Made by a program: the position numbers and the translations under genes
The notes under the pieces: generated by a model
Databases searched by the model: none
What the model saw: only the letters and a program-made list of their open reading frames with translations
What the model was told of the DNA's origin: nothing
Assembly (NCBI RefSeq): GCF_964656455.1
Contig: NC_135723.1
Span: forward strand, 94,503,283-94,567,282
Direction of reading: 5' to 3'
Length of the DNA: 64,000 nt
Source of the DNA: Halichoerus grypus
Lineage: Eukaryota > Chordata > Mammalia > Carnivora > Phocidae
Part shown: one piece after another, positions 47,012 to 58,947 of the stretch
Numbering within the stretch: position 1 is the stretch's first letter
Layout of the letters: the number at the start of each line of letters is the position of its first letter

Positions 47012-48620
47012 TCACACATTCTAAACTCTTCCTTTAGATCAATTTTATTATCCATGTGCTGACTCAAGAGAAAGTTTGTGGAATTTGAATTCTGTTCATT
47101 CCATTGAAAAAGAGAAGAACACTGATAAAAATACATCCTTCTGAGGTTCTCGAAATGGTCAATAGTGTTTTACTGGAATGTCCTGATCGGGGAAGGAGTG
47201 CACTGTAACACAGAAGGTGGTAAGAATGGGTCGGACTATACCTGTATTCACAACCATCTGGAGAAAGTATCCGTTTGTTTATTTTAGGAATGAGACATAC
47301 ACTATCCTGTCAGTAAATATTAACTGAGCCTATTCTGCTTTGGGAATGCAAAAGAAATGTAAAGGGCATTGGAAATCCCAAATGTCAGGGAATTTGCAAA
47401 AGTAGTAACAAGACAAAACAGTCATATAAGATGTTTTGATTCAGTGCCAATTTTTTATGTTGTAGAATTCAAAGGAGTAAATCAACGTGTGTTACAATAT
47501 TCAGGATTAAGTTCACATGAGAGATAGGACCTGAGCTGATTTTAGATCAAAATAAAGGCAAGAGGAAGTGTCAAAAGAAAGAAACATCCTGCAATGTTTC
47601 TGTGAGAGATCCTGCTGGAATGAAAAAGTGAATTCTTTCTCTGAGAAAAAGCAGGGATCACAGGTCTCCCAGCTGAGGCCAATGTCTAGAACAGAGAACA
47701 CGCACCTTCCCAGAATAATGTTAAATGACAGAACACGTCTACAAACATCTATTTTCAGTGGGCTCTCAGGGTGTCTGGGAGTCCTGTGATTTCCAATAAG
47801 GTTTTTATTTCCCACCACAAGCATTGCACCGACTCAGAAGATGAACTTCGAGAGAGGGGAACAGTGACGAGCACTGTGGTTTCACTCCTGGTGCTTCCTG
47901 GGACCATCCTCACCTCAACGGAGACCCTCGTAGAAAGACCACCAACCTCAGACCCAGTTTCTGTCCTAATGCAGTGCTACCTGCTCCTTCCCATGCATCT
48001 CACCTCCCTAAGGAGCTGTCGCCCAAGCAGAGAGGTGGCACACATGAATTAAATGGAAAATACGCAGACACTGAATATCGTACATCAAATGAATTATACA
48101 AGACATATAAAGAGGTTGAAAGGATTGTAGACTGGGGTAGGAGACTTGAGCTTAGAAATAAATTGGATGAAGTGTTCTAAGGAGAGTTCACAGAATACGC
48201 TCTCAAAAGCACATAAAATTTTAACCAACGTTTACCATAAGAGCACAAGGAAACACTCAGAAAATGTAAACCATTATTTTGGATAAAGAGACATCACATT
48301 AGGATCCTGAAAAATTCACAGAAGGAAAAATGCTATCCTAAATCTCCAAGAAAGCAAGGTTTAAAATTTTGTGACTCCGGTAAATAGAACAAATTATTCT
48401 GTGTTAAATGAAAATATAAACAGGCTTTACTAGGACATGATGGGGAAGAGAAGATGGCTTCTTAAGAAACAGGGGCAATGAAAGGGAAGGAGAGAATATC
48501 CCCTTTTTTCTAGAAGAGAACTGAAATAATAAACAAGGTCAATGCTAGAGAAGAGAACATCTCCCCTTTTTTTCTAGACAAGAGTGAGATATCCCCAAGT
48601 AATTTATCTTAACATACACT
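47012..48620. other. Gene-free interval
   Basis: No named repeat or V exon. ORFs at 47513-48180 overlap and lack features. Confidence 0.4.
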
Positions 48621-48624
48621 TGTG

Positions 48625-48760
48625 ACATACAAGGATTATTTTCTACTAATTATAAATGAAGAAACTAAATTTAAATAGCTTGCCCAAAGCTACACAGCTG
48701 ATAAGTTAATGGCAGAAATCAGTGTTCCTGTATTGCTTTTGCAATGATCAGATAATCGAA
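48625..48760 (-). repeat. MIR, antisense
   Basis: 'cttgcccaaagctacacagc' (48681) with 'aatgaagaaactaaat' before it is the reversed MIR core. Confidence 0.65.
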
Positions 48761-48929
48761 TCCAAGGTGGATAAATTTCCATGCTCACTTGAATGATTCT
48801 CAAATCCAACCATTAGTATAAAGATATAATTCATACAGCCAAAGATTTGGGTCTCTTATCTCTGTGCCAGCACCGTATCCAGGACCAAAGACGTTTCTCA
48901 TGATGTAGCATAAACTTCCAACATTTCTA

Positions 48930-49565
48930 TCTCGACATAGAACAATGACGTGTTAAGGGAAGAAACGGTATCATCCTATTGATGGACAAGTAGAGACAGC
49001 CATAAAAAAGGCCAGCTGTGTGTTTAAGGAATATAAAACAACTGAAACTAAGGCATATTTTCATTCAATTTCAGAACAGTGTGGATAAAATGATCTTCAA
49101 GTGATGCAAGACAAAGAAAAATGTTAAAAACCAAAACAAGCTGTAAATAAAGAAATGAGAAACAGAGCGGCTCACATTTCTCAGTAGCAACACTGAATGC
49201 CAGAAAACAATGGTGTAAAATAACTATGAAATCATGATAGAAAATAATTTTCAGCCTGCATTTCTCAGCTAACCCAAGCTATCCAAAAAATGCAATTTTC
49301 ATTTCTGCCAGGATCTGAAAACTAAATAAATTTCCATTTCATCCTTTCTTAGGAAGTTCTTGGATAATGTGTCTCAGCAAACTGCAGGAACACATCAAAA
49401 AGAGAAGAAATCGTAGGATTCAGGAAATAGGGAATCCAATTCAGAATAACAACAAAGAAAAGCCCCAAGATAAGAACTGTGCAGAAGAACTGGTTAGCAA
49501 CCAGTCCAGAAGGAAGCAGGGACACTCTAGGGTACATTTTCAAATACTGTCACAACATAGACTGT
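48930..49565 (+). mobile_element. Old L1/HAL1-like sequence
   Basis: 'gcaacactgaatgccagaaa' (49188) and 'gtgtctcagcaaactgcagg' (49368) follow the order of old L1/HAL1 5' sequence. No coding capacity. Confidence 0.45.
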
Positions 49566-49587
49566 GATATGCTAAATGAGAAACTCC

Positions 49588-49750
49588 TTGGCTCAGGTCA
49601 TGATTTCCAGGTCCTGGGATGGAGCCCCACGTCGGTCTCCCTGCTCAGGGAGGAGTCTGTTTCTCCCTCTCCCTCTGCCACTCCCCCTGCTTGTGCTCTC
49701 TCTCTCTTTCTCTCTCACAGATTAATAAATAAGATATTTTTAAAAAAGGA
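49588..49750 (+). mobile_element. SINEC, 5'-truncated
   Basis: Starts inside the body at 'cttggctcaggtcatgattt'; the first ~45 bp are missing. Tail 'attaataaataagatatttt' present. Confidence 0.88.
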
Positions 49751-49770
49751 AAAAAACTTGGATTTTGAGG

Positions 49771-49992
49771 GGTACCTGGGTGGCTCAGTCGGTTAAGCAT
49801 CCAGGTAACTCTTGGTTTCGCCTCAGGTCATGCTCTCAGGTTCGTGAGATGGAGCTCTGTGCTGGAGGCCCAGGGCGGAGCCTACTTAAGATTCTCTCTC
49901 TCCCCTCCCATTGCCCCTCCCCTTGCTCACATGCACACACACACTCTCTCTCAAATAAATAAATAAATAAATCTTTAAAAAAAAAAAAAAAG
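49771..49992 (+). mobile_element. SINEC, older subfamily
   Basis: Target duplication aaacttggattttgagg (49754-49770) and aaacttgaattttgagg (49993-50009). Inserted directly behind the previous SINE's tail. Confidence 0.95.
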
Positions 49993-50065
49993 AAACTTGA
50001 ATTTTGAGGTGGAAATGAAGAGCACAAAAATGGTGAAATGTGGATAGATATTAAAGATTTTTCTT

Positions 50066-50263
50066 GGGGCGCCTGGGTGGCTCAGACGGTCAAGCGTCTG
50101 CCTTCAGCTCAGGTCATGATCTCAGGGTCCTGGGATCGAGCCCCACGTCGGGCTCCTTGCTTAGCAAGGAGGCTGCTTCTCCCTCTGCCTGCCACTCCCC
50201 CTGCTTGTACTCTCCCTCTCTCTCTCTCTGGCAAATAAATAAATAAAATCTTTAAAAAAAAAA
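50066..50263 (+). mobile_element. SINEC
   Basis: Perfect target duplication aaagatttttctt at 50053-50065 and 50264-50276. Third SINE in 700 bp. Confidence 0.96.
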
Positions 50264-50589
50264 AAAGATTTTTCTTAAATTCTTTGTAATATGTAGGACT
50301 AGTGAAAGCAAAAATTTCAGCATTGTCTTGTAGGTCATGTAGCAGAAACACACAATAAAGATGACAATAATAACATTAAAGATGAGGATGGAGAAAACAG
50401 ACCCATTTAGTTGCAAAGTTCTATATTTTAAGTGAATCTTTACCATATGAATTGTAAGTAAGCTGTACAAAGGTTAAAGTGAATATGATAATTTTTAGAG
50501 CAGTCACTAAAAAAAATTAAAGAAGTATATCTAAAATGTCAATAGTTAACAAATGAAACTAGAATAAAAAATTTTTTTTCAAATAATTA

Positions 50590-51445
50590 TATAGGGTCTA
50601 TCCTAGGAACAAGTTTGGTCTGACATTCAAAAATCAGTCATTGTAATTAACCTAATTAACACATGTATAAAAACTATACAGTTATTATTAGAGATGGAAA
50701 AAACATTTAACAAAATTCCATACCCATTGATGATAAAAATACTCAGAAAATTGGGAACAGAATAGAACTTCGTCAATCTAGTGAAGGACATCTGCAAGAA
50801 GCCAACAACGAACAGCATACTTAATGGCAGAAATGTTAAATATTTTAGCCCTAAGATAATAAACAAGTCAATAATGTTCACTCACACCACTTCTATTCCA
50901 CATTACTGGAGGGGCTAGGCAGCACATTAAGACAAGAAAAAGATGAAAAGGCTGAAGAGTAAGTGATAAATTGAAACCTTTTAAGAGATGAAATCACCTT
51001 TTACAATTATATATCAAAAGAAACCTATAAAATTATAAAATTAATAAGTGAATTTCTTAAGGGCATGGGTTATAATATTAACAGGCAAAAATCAATTATA
51101 TATCTTATATATTGCGGCAAACAATGGAATAATTAAATTTTAAAACTTGCATTTAAAAGAATGTAAAAAACCCAAAATATTTAAGAACAAATTTAACAAA
51201 AGGCACGTGAGAGCTGTAAACTGAAATCTAAAAATCGGTACTAAGAGAAATGAAAGGCAAATTTACAAAGTGGAGATATATATCATGTTCATGAATTGGA
51301 AGACTGAATATTGTTAAAATGAGTATTCTCCCCAAACTGATCTACAGATTCAATAAAATCCCAATTATTGTCTCAACTGGATTTTTTTTTTTTTTAGAAA
51401 CTAAAAAGCAAATTCTAAAATGCATATGGAAATGTAAAGGTTCTA
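50590..51445 (+). mobile_element. Old L1 ORF2, sense, degenerate
   Basis: 'gtgaaggacatctgcaagaa' (50780), 'ctattccacattactggagg' (50893) and 'gagtattctccccaaactga' (51322) follow the ORF2 reverse-transcriptase order. Broken by stops. Confidence 0.75.
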
Positions 51446-51633
51446 GGAGGAGGCGGGATCTGGTTAAAGCCTATGCATGATCTTTCAGGCCTCCCCACTG
51501 GCAATTACCCAAAGGGTAGCACACACTGGTGCTCAATGATAGATGGGGAGGTGGTGGTGGATACGTGGTGGACGTTGCTTGCTTGTGATGCCTTGTGAAT
51601 GAAGATCCATCCTAGGTGAAGAGCCACACAGCT

Positions 51634-51647
51634 CCACTAGAGGGCAG
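51634..51647 (+). promoter_or_regulatory. Perfect CTCF-like motif upstream of TRBV29
   Basis: ccactagagggcag is 14 of 14 to CCASYAGRKGGCRS, 146 bp upstream of the TRBV29 leader ATG. It is placed like the TRBV20 motif. Confidence 0.55.
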
Positions 51648-51792
51648 ACGAATGTTCCCCACATTCTGCAGAAGCTCATCCTCCTACTACAGGAGGGGAA
51701 CAGAAACAGTAGGGAAGGAAGAGCACGTTGGGGAGGAAAGAGGAACTTGAGTTTGCCTTTTCTCAAAGAAGGTGAGGGGCTATCACCTAAAG

Positions 51793-52407
51793 ATGCTGCC
51801 TTGCCTGCTACTTCTCCTGGGACAAGGTATGAAGCTAATCCCACAGGGAAGTTTGGGGTTAATGTTGATGTCGAGTAGAGGAGCAGAGGATCTGAGGCTG
51901 CCCATCGGAGGATGAGGGAAATGGATTAGTAGGTTAGTGCATTCTGACCGAATAACAGTTGGAAGAACAGTTGGAAGAACAAAATGGAGGCAGTGCCAGG
52001 GTTCTTTGGGATCCGAGGTGACACTGAAGCAAACAGTAAAAAGACCTTCCTGCCTGGGGACCAGCTTGTCAGCCCTCTCTCTCTCTCCCTCTCTCTCTGA
52101 AACTAGGCTCTGTGTTCGGTGCTCTCCTCTCTCAAAAGCCACGCAGGGCCATCTGTCAACGCGGGACCTCCTTGACGATCCAGTGTGAGAGCGATACCCA
52201 GCTCACCTCAATGTTCTGGTACCGTCAGCTCCCAGGACAGAGCTTGACACTGATCGCAACTGCAAACCAGGGCACGGAGGCCACTTATGAAAGTGGATTT
52301 ACCAAAGACAAGTTTCCCATCAGCCCTCCAACCTCTACGTCCTTCAATCTGACTGTGAACAACCTGAGCCTCGAAGACAGCAGCTTTTACTTCTGCAGTG
52401 CTAGAGA
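51793..52407 (+). CDS. TRBV29: T-cell receptor beta variable segment TRBV29, apparently functional
   Basis: Leader exon 51793-51826 encodes the short Leu-rich MLPCLLLLLGQ plus a split Gly; the donor is GTATGA. The acceptor ctaactag-type site (aactag, ending 52106) leads to V exon 52107-52407. The mature part opens GSVFGALLSQKPRRAICQRG, has TIQCESDTQLTS, MFWYRQLPGQSLTLIATANQ, TYESGFTKDKFPIS and ends YFCSARD. SVF-SQKP, ICQRGTS and ATANQG identify TRBV29. Open frame, both cysteines, tryptophan and RSS are present. It is the last V before the trypsinogen genes, as in other mammals, and shares its short leader design with TRBV20. Confidence 0.94.
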
Positions 52408-52446
52408 CACAGTGCCCGGCACAGATCAGAGAGCTGAGCAAGAACC
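52408..52446 (+). promoter_or_regulatory. V-RSS with 23-bp spacer of TRBV29
   Basis: Consensus heptamer cacagtg (52408-52414), 23-bp spacer, nonamer gcaagaacc (52438-52446). Confidence 0.92.
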
Positions 52447-52449
52447 TCA

Positions 52450-53820
52450 GCTAGCTACCTCCTGCCCGGCTCCCACCCAGATGAGCCCGAGGCCCCAGTC
52501 AAGGCCCCCGGCAGCGGGCAACCACAGGTGCAGCTGTTCATGTGCTTGTGGGCGGGTCTGGGTGTGAATGGGTCGACTGGCCAAGGGGAGAGAATCTGCA
52601 GGACAGACTGCAGGACGAACCACAGGACGTGCGGCGACCAGGAGGCTGAGGATAAAATTTCTTCCGAAAGAGTGTTGAGAAGTACTTGGTTAAAGACCAT
52701 CGGATATAGTTTGCCTTCAAGTGGCAGGGTCAGAAATGACCTTTAACTATTTTATCTCAAGGCTCTATTTAGCTTGCTTTCCATCAGTATGCTTCAGAAG
52801 GCTCTTGGTCACCTTGGTATCGTACTGGTCCATTAGACCGATGGCATTATGTCGCATGTTCTCAGGGAGTAGGAACTAGCGCTCGCGATGCCTCAGTGTG
52901 ACATACGCATGCCAGACCAACGTAAGGTCTGCAAAAGTTCAGGGAGCTGCCACATCGATGAACTTCCGAGTAGCCCAAGATCTGGGACATGTTGGATTAA
53001 ACCCTGTAAAGTGAGAGATGAGCTGCTGAACCTCACATCGTCTGCCAAGTAGAAAGAGCTGCAATGCTTAGTGAGTCTCTCTGGACTTTGGAGTTACCAT
53101 ACACTATAGTTGTGGTCCATTTTTTGTGTCATCTGTAGGCTGGGGCAGCGTGAGAGGGGGATCTGTAGCAGAACAAGGCGTGATTAAAGCTGCACTGGGC
53201 CATAAACCAAGCTGGCCCAGTGGTTCTCCAAGTGCCTGTGGCAGATAGGGATTCTCTGTGGAGCCCCTGACATTCCCCAATAAGAGAATCACTAAGCAGA
53301 TGCAAAGAGTTTTAGTGCAAAGCCACACTCTTCTCCCTGCCAACAACTTCGTTTCCTTTGAAAAACTGCCCCTAGGTCTTGATTTAATGCGTCATCATGA
53401 CTTTCAAACTGTGTGTTAGCTGACCCTCAAATCTATAAGGCTGGACATGCACAGAGTATTCTGTTATTAACTGGTAAATATATGGGACCAGACTCAAGCA
53501 CAGCTGGAGGAAGGCACAATTCTATTTCAAAAGCAAGCGTGAGTCTCATGGTACCCGCTCCTACCCACATGCCTTCACTGTCAATCCACGCCCAAGGGTG
53601 CATGGGGATTTCCGATTTCCTAATTCCAGGTGAAAAAGCACGGGCCTGTTTTCTGGATCGGGTTGCACGTTACTCTGGAATCATCCATAGAGTCTAACAC
53701 AAGTGTGGTTTCGAAAGGGAGTGGTGAAGGGAAATCCTCTCAAGGGCCACAACTTGAGCCCGTAAATCTGGACGTTCACATTTTATGGGAGGTGAGATGT
53801 CCTGGGGTCATCGAGACATC
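52450..53820. other. Interval behind TRBV29 with a possible degenerate retrocopy
   Basis: The minus strand between about 52990 and 52762 reads as protein-like text with stops (for example RHNAIGLMDQYDTKVTKSLL, then a stop at 52762). I do not recognise the protein. It may be a decayed processed pseudogene or chance. Otherwise no gene is seen. Confidence 0.3.
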
Positions 53821-54320
53821 TGTCACATGTTCATCTAGACTATTCTCTCACATTTTCTCCCTCTTTGCTTCTGTACTGCATTCTGGGTCCTTTCTTTGGA
53901 ACTACTGGCCAGTTTACTAATTCACTCCTCTGTTCCAATAAGCCATTCAACCCTTCTGTCAACTTTGTTTATTTAAATTATATTTTCATTTCTGGTAAAT
54001 CTACTTGGATCTTTTACAAATATGGGTGGTCATTTCTGAAAGCATCTTGCCCCTTGTGTATTTTTAAATTATTTTCTTTAAGGATATTAAATGTCTGCTT
54101 GGAATTTTTATCTGTTAATGCCAACATCTGATAATGTTTTGCATCTTTTTGTTTGTTTGTTTGTAGCTTCTGCTTCCTGTCACTCAGGGTGGCTTATTTT
54201 TTTATGTATTATATAATTTGATGTTGTGCATTATATAACTCATCTTTGGGAATTCCTTAAAACCTGGGCTAAAAGGAGGTTTTCCAGGAAATACTTATTT
54301 TTGCTTCTGTCAACCAACTG
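53820..54320 (-). mobile_element. Old LINE-like sequence, antisense
   Basis: 'gccaacatctgataatgttt' (54120) and 'ttgatgttgtgcattatata' (54217) resemble the antisense 3' part of an old LINE; the subfamily is uncertain. Confidence 0.4.
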
Positions 54321-54504
54321 AGTTGTAACAGACCCAATATTTTTTTTTAAAAGATTTTAAGGCTAAGAAGCCTGCAAATTCACCTACAGATAAGCCTCAG
54401 ATTGCCAGCACCTGATATTGCAGAAAAATTGTCTCCTAAGAAGCAGTACAGTATCGTGGGAGGAACTTGGTCTCCGTCATCTGACAGACCTAAGTTTAAA
54501 ACTT

Positions 54505-54691
54505 GGCACTTGGGTGGCTCAGTTGGTTAAGTGGCCGACTCTTGGTTTCAGCTCAGGTCGTGATATTAGGGTCCTGGGATTGAGCCCCGAGTAAGGCTCC
54601 GCACTCAGCAGGGAGTCTGCTTGAGGATGCTCCCTCTCCCTCTGCCCCTCCCTCCACTCGCTCTCTCTCTCTCAAATAAATAAATAAATCT
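54505..54691 (+). mobile_element. SINEC, older subfamily, sense member of an inverted pair
   Basis: 'cacttgggtggctcagttgg' head to 'aataaataaataaatctttt' tail. Its tail was the target of the antisense SINE that follows. Confidence 0.93.
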
Positions 54692-54885
54692 TTTTTTTTT
54701 AAGATTTTATGTATTTATTTGACAGAGAGAGAGAGAGAGGGCACAAGCAGGGGAAGTGACAGACAGAGGGAGAAGCAGGCTCCCCATTGAGGAAGGAGCC
54801 CAACGTGGGACTTGATCCCAGGACCCTGGGATCATGACCTGAGCTGAAGGCAGACGCCTAACCAACTGAGCAACCCAAGCATCCC
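54692..54885 (-). mobile_element. SINEC, antisense, tail-to-tail with the previous one
   Basis: Starts 'ttttttaagattttatgtat' and ends with the reversed head 'gagcaacccaagcatccc'. 'ataaatcttt' occurs on both sides (54682 and 54889), the likely target duplication. Confidence 0.93.
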
Positions 54886-54949
54886 ATATATAAATCTTTA
54901 AAAAAAAATAAAACAAAACAAAACAAAAAAACAAAAAAACCTTGGTTCT

Positions 54950-55394
54950 ACTGCTTTACCTCTCGGTGTCACAGATTCATTACATTTATCCTCGTATATA
55001 AAACGAGGATAATACGAAATTAAAAAATGAGGAACGAGAATTTGTTTTAAGAATGAGATGATATCACCCACATAAAACACATAATACTGTGCCTGGTGGA
55101 GACAAAACACACAGTTAATTTAATACTGCCTAAATTTCTTTCTCACTGTAATATTTGAAATTTTACCACTAGCAATTCCTTCCTCAAGGCTGGGTATTGC
55201 CCTCTCTGGGAAAATTTCATTTATTATTGCCATTGTTTCTCTTTCTTTTAGCTATTTTAATTACAAAGTCAATATGTATTATTGTAAAAATTGAAATCAC
55301 TCACTTAAATAAAATTAGATCATATGATACATACTGTTTTATTATTTATTCTTTCAACCCAAGAATATTTCATAAATACCATTTCATGTCACAG
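54950..55394. other. AT-rich, nothing recognised
   Basis: An A/C-rich (aaac)n tail precedes it. No gene features. Confidence 0.4.
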
Positions 55395-55407
55395 ATGTAC
55401 TTTACAT

Positions 55408-55552
55408 GTGCCTGGGTGGCTCAGTCAGTTAAGCGTCTGCCTTCAGCTCAGGTCATGATCCTGGGATCCTGGGATTGAGTCCTGCATTGGGCTCCCTGCT
55501 CAGCGAGGAGTCTGCTTCTCCCTCTCCTTCTGCCCCTTCCCTTGCTCTTGTA

Positions 55553-55583
<31 letters not shown>

Positions 55584-55626
55584 TCAAATAATTAAGTAAA
55601 ATCTTTAACAAAAAAATATTTTTTAA
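55408..55626 (+). mobile_element. SINEC
   Basis: Target duplication atgtactttacat (55395-55407) and atatactttacat (55627-55639). Confidence 0.94.
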
Positions 55627-55789
55627 ATATACTTTACATTAACTTTTATAGGACTATTTCAATATATTGATGACTATCCTTTATATCAATTTTACCATCA
55701 AAACTAATGGCAAGGTAAATATCATATGCTAGACGACAGGGTTGTTTAATTTAAAAGCAATAGTATGTGTGCTGATTTATTTCCGTTAC

Positions 55790-56195
55790 AGACTCAGCAG
55801 GGAACGTGAAAGCCCTCCCTTTACATGACTGGCCCCTTCGTAGTTAGTTCTCAGCTCAAATACCATCTCCCCAAAGAGATCTTTCCTGACACCTTAGCTA
55901 ATACAGCACTTGTCAACCCAGCAGTCACTCACACCTATTACCACTTTATCCTGTTTTAATAATACCTAACCACCACAGTTTGATATAAATATATATACTA
56001 TATACACATAATATATATATTCTTATTTATTATCTGCTTCCTGTCACTACGCCTCCTCACATGCATGTAGACACACACAAAAATACACATAAATGCCATG
56101 AAAGCAAGGACATTTCCTATCTTCTTCATTGCTGTTTCCTTACAGCTTAGAAAAACTGCAGGGACATTATAGGAATTCAGCCAGTATTTACTGAG
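55790..56195 (+). repeat. L2-like repeat with AT microsatellite
   Basis: 'ctcagctcaaataccatctc' (55851) and 'gagatctttcctgacacctt' (55877) are L2 3' words; a (TA)n patch lies at 55985-56020. Confidence 0.6.
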
Positions 56196-56198
56196 GGT

Positions 56199-56802
56199 TA
56201 CAGACTGAATTGCGCTCCTCTAGAATTCATGCAATTACAGTCCTAAGCCCCACTATTTTAAGATGTGACTGTATTTGGAGATTTGGTCTTTAACTTAAAA
56301 ACGAGGTCATTAGAGTGGCCCTAATCCAATCTGGCCAGTATCCTTTTCAGAAGAGATGAGGACATCCTAGGAGAGACACTAGGGTTGTGCCCACAGAGGA
56401 AAGGTCACATGAGGACATGGTGAGAAAGCCATTGCAAGCCAAGGAGAAAGTTCTCAGGAGAAACCAACCCTGCTGACACCTTGATCCTAGAGCTCTAGCT
56501 CTCAGAACTGGAAGAAAGTCGGGGTGCCTGGGTGGCTCAGTCGTTAAGCACCTGCCTTCAGCTCAGGTCATGATCCCAGGGTCCTGGGATCGAGCCCTGC
56601 ATCGGGCTCCCTGCTAGGCTGGAAGCCTGCTTTTCCCACTCCCCCCTGCTTGTGTTCCTGCTCTCGCTATCTCTCTCTGTGCGCCAAATAAATAAATAAA
56701 ATCTTTAAATAAAAAAAGAACTGGAAGAAAGTCAATTTTTATTGTTTAAGATACCTAGCCTGTGTTAATTTTGTTATGGTAGCACCAGCAAACTAATACA
56801 TT
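56199..56802 (+). repeat. MLT1-like MaLR LTR, split by a SINE
   Basis: Opens 'gttacagactgaattgcgct', has 'gaaccaaccctgctgacacc'-type text near 56462 and ends 'accagcaaactaataca' after the SINE. Fossil, non-coding. Confidence 0.8.
56521..56716 (+). mobile_element. SINEC nested in the LTR
   Basis: Perfect target duplication agaactggaagaaagtc at 56504-56520 and 56717-56733. Confidence 0.97.
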
Positions 56803-56809
56803 GAGTAAA

Positions 56810-58225
56810 TAAATATGATTCAAAAGAAAAGAGGAAAATTTGCCAAGCAGTATGGATTTCCCTGGAGAAAAAGTCCACAAAAGTATTTGACTTTAGACAA
56901 TGTAAGCCCATAAGCAAATGAACCAAATTGTCCTAATGGGGACAGAAGAGGTGTTTCGACTTATGTTTGAATAGAAAGGTGGCCCAACAATGTGTCAGCT
57001 CCCTCTGCTGCATTCCCATGGCTGGGGAAGGGAACAGATGTTATGGGTTCTAGAGACCTAAGCCCAGAACCTGCTCAAACACAGTGGCCCTGCAGTGGAG
57101 GGTCCTCAAATTGGAACAGTATTGATGCCTGTGTGGACTGAGCACTCATGCCGAGCCTTGGAAGACATTTGGAGATCCTCCTGGACAGGCTGACCAATAG
57201 GAATTGGACTAACCAGTGGCTGCCTTCCAAATGGACTACACATTCTAGAGTTTTTAGAATTCAAATGAGCAGAGAGAGCCCAATGGACTGATTGGACTTA
57301 TTACTGAATTTGGCATATGGAGCTCAATCTGGATCTAATATGATTTAGAAAAATAAATACGCATGTCATTTATTAAACTCTGAGTATCATGGAATAAGTC
57401 AGGGCTACTACAATAATAACAACCCACATGGGTATTGCTCTTGGACTCTCTCCTGCCTTTGTTCCACTTACTACCCCCCAGAAGATGCTGGAGCCGTTTA
57501 GGCAGATTTAATAGGCCCAGGGATGGGACAAGGAGCAATGGAGATGTGAACAGAAAGACCATTACTTTACGGGAACCAGTCTTTTGTCAGAGTGCTAAAG
57601 TCTCCATTGCCAGACGCTTTCCACTCACCCCTCAAGTCTGAGGAATAGATAAAATATGCAAATGGAACTTTGCTCTGGGCACAAAACTTGCCTGTCTTCC
57701 TTGGCTTCAAGGTGGGGAGCAGGACGAGGGGGAGAGAAAGGGCAGATGCCCCCATTTAGCCAAACGGCCGTGGCCTGTCTACACGTCCACACCTCTGTCT
57801 CAGTGTGTTTTTCTGGACCACACAAATCCACCCTTCACTATCCAGAGTCAGTGACTTCCAGGCTCAGATAGTCAAGAAAACAGTTCTTACTGGACAAGAA
57901 GAAATTGTGCCATGGGAAAATATGTAGTTTAGAAAAAAATAATGGAGGAAAGGAGCTGGAGGTCGGAGAAAAGACAGCTCAGAATTTGACAATGTGGTTG
58001 AAGAGCAGTGAGGGACACTGGGGCCCAAGATGGAGTTGACTATGAGTGGAGGAGAAATACCTGAGTTGTGGGGGAATAGTGAGGGGCTTGGGGTGAAAGT
58101 GTTATAAAAAAAAAAAAAGACAAGTGATTTGGAATCTGACCAAAATCTACTTTTCAGACCACTGAGAGGTCCAAAAGCCCCAAGTGTGGAGCAACAGTAT
58201 GGGGAATGAACTTAGTTTGAGTAGA
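56810..58225. other. Gene-free interval
   Basis: ORFs at 57335-57871 overlap on both strands and show no trypsin or V-like motif. A 12-A run sits near 58108. Confidence 0.45.
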
Positions 58226-58227
58226 GA

Positions 58228-58505
58228 AAGGGTCTGGTGTCAACTCCACGTTCATCAGCCAGGTGACCCAGGAGAAGTCACTTAACCTCTGAGTTTCAGA
58301 TCCTTTGTTTGCTTGCTTCAAGTTTTTATTTATATTCTAGCTAGTTAACATAGAGGGTAATATTGGTTTCAGGAGTAGAATTTAGTGATTCCTCACTCAC
58401 ATACAACACCCAGTGCTCATCACAAGAGCCTGAGAAAGTGGCTTTGCTGCCTACCTCATGGGGCTGCCCTGGGGATCAAACAAGGAGAAGGGAAGCTGAA
58501 TGTCC
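58228..58505 (+). repeat. MIR split by an antisense L1 fragment
   Basis: 'agaagtcacttaacctctga' (58272) is MIR core; 'cctacctcatggggctgccc' (58451) continues its 3' part. Between them 58318-58424 is an antisense L1 3' fragment ('ctagctagttaacatagag', 'caacacccagtgctcatcac'). Confidence 0.7.
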
Positions 58506-58524
58506 TCTGGTAGAGAGCAGGCAG

Positions 58525-58735
58525 GCTCTAGAGTCGACTATCATGCTGAAATCCCATTTCTACAACCTACTGGCTGTGTGACCTTGAACAAGTTACTCCA
58601 CCTCTATAAGGCTCATTTTGTCATCTATGAAATGGGCAACCTCATAGGTGGTTGTTAAAATAAAGTGAAAAAAGATCCATGAAAGACTTAGGCAATGTTT
58701 GGTATAGTAAGCATGAAGAAACTATTCACTATTAT
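58525..58735 (+). repeat. MIR
   Basis: 'ctactggctgtgtgaccttg' (58567) and 'tcatctatgaaatgggcaac' (58621) are the MIR core, second copy within 300 bp. Confidence 0.85.
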
Positions 58736-58755
58736 CAGAATTAAAAACCAGTGGT

Positions 58756-58908
58756 GGGGCGCCTGGGTGGCTCAGTCCATTAAGCGGCCAACTCTTGATT
58801 TCAGCTCATGATCTCAGAGTGCTGGGATTAAGCCCCAAGTCTGGCTCTGCACTCAGCGAGGAGTCTGCTCCCTCTCCTTTGGCCCCTCCACTCTATCTCT
58901 CTCTCGAA

Positions 58909-58947
<39 letters not shown>

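Noticed and set aside
48860..48890. 'ctctgtgccagcaccgta' resembling the CASS end of a V exon
   Set aside because: Only about 18 bp match; no FR3 text before it and no heptamer or nonamer after it.
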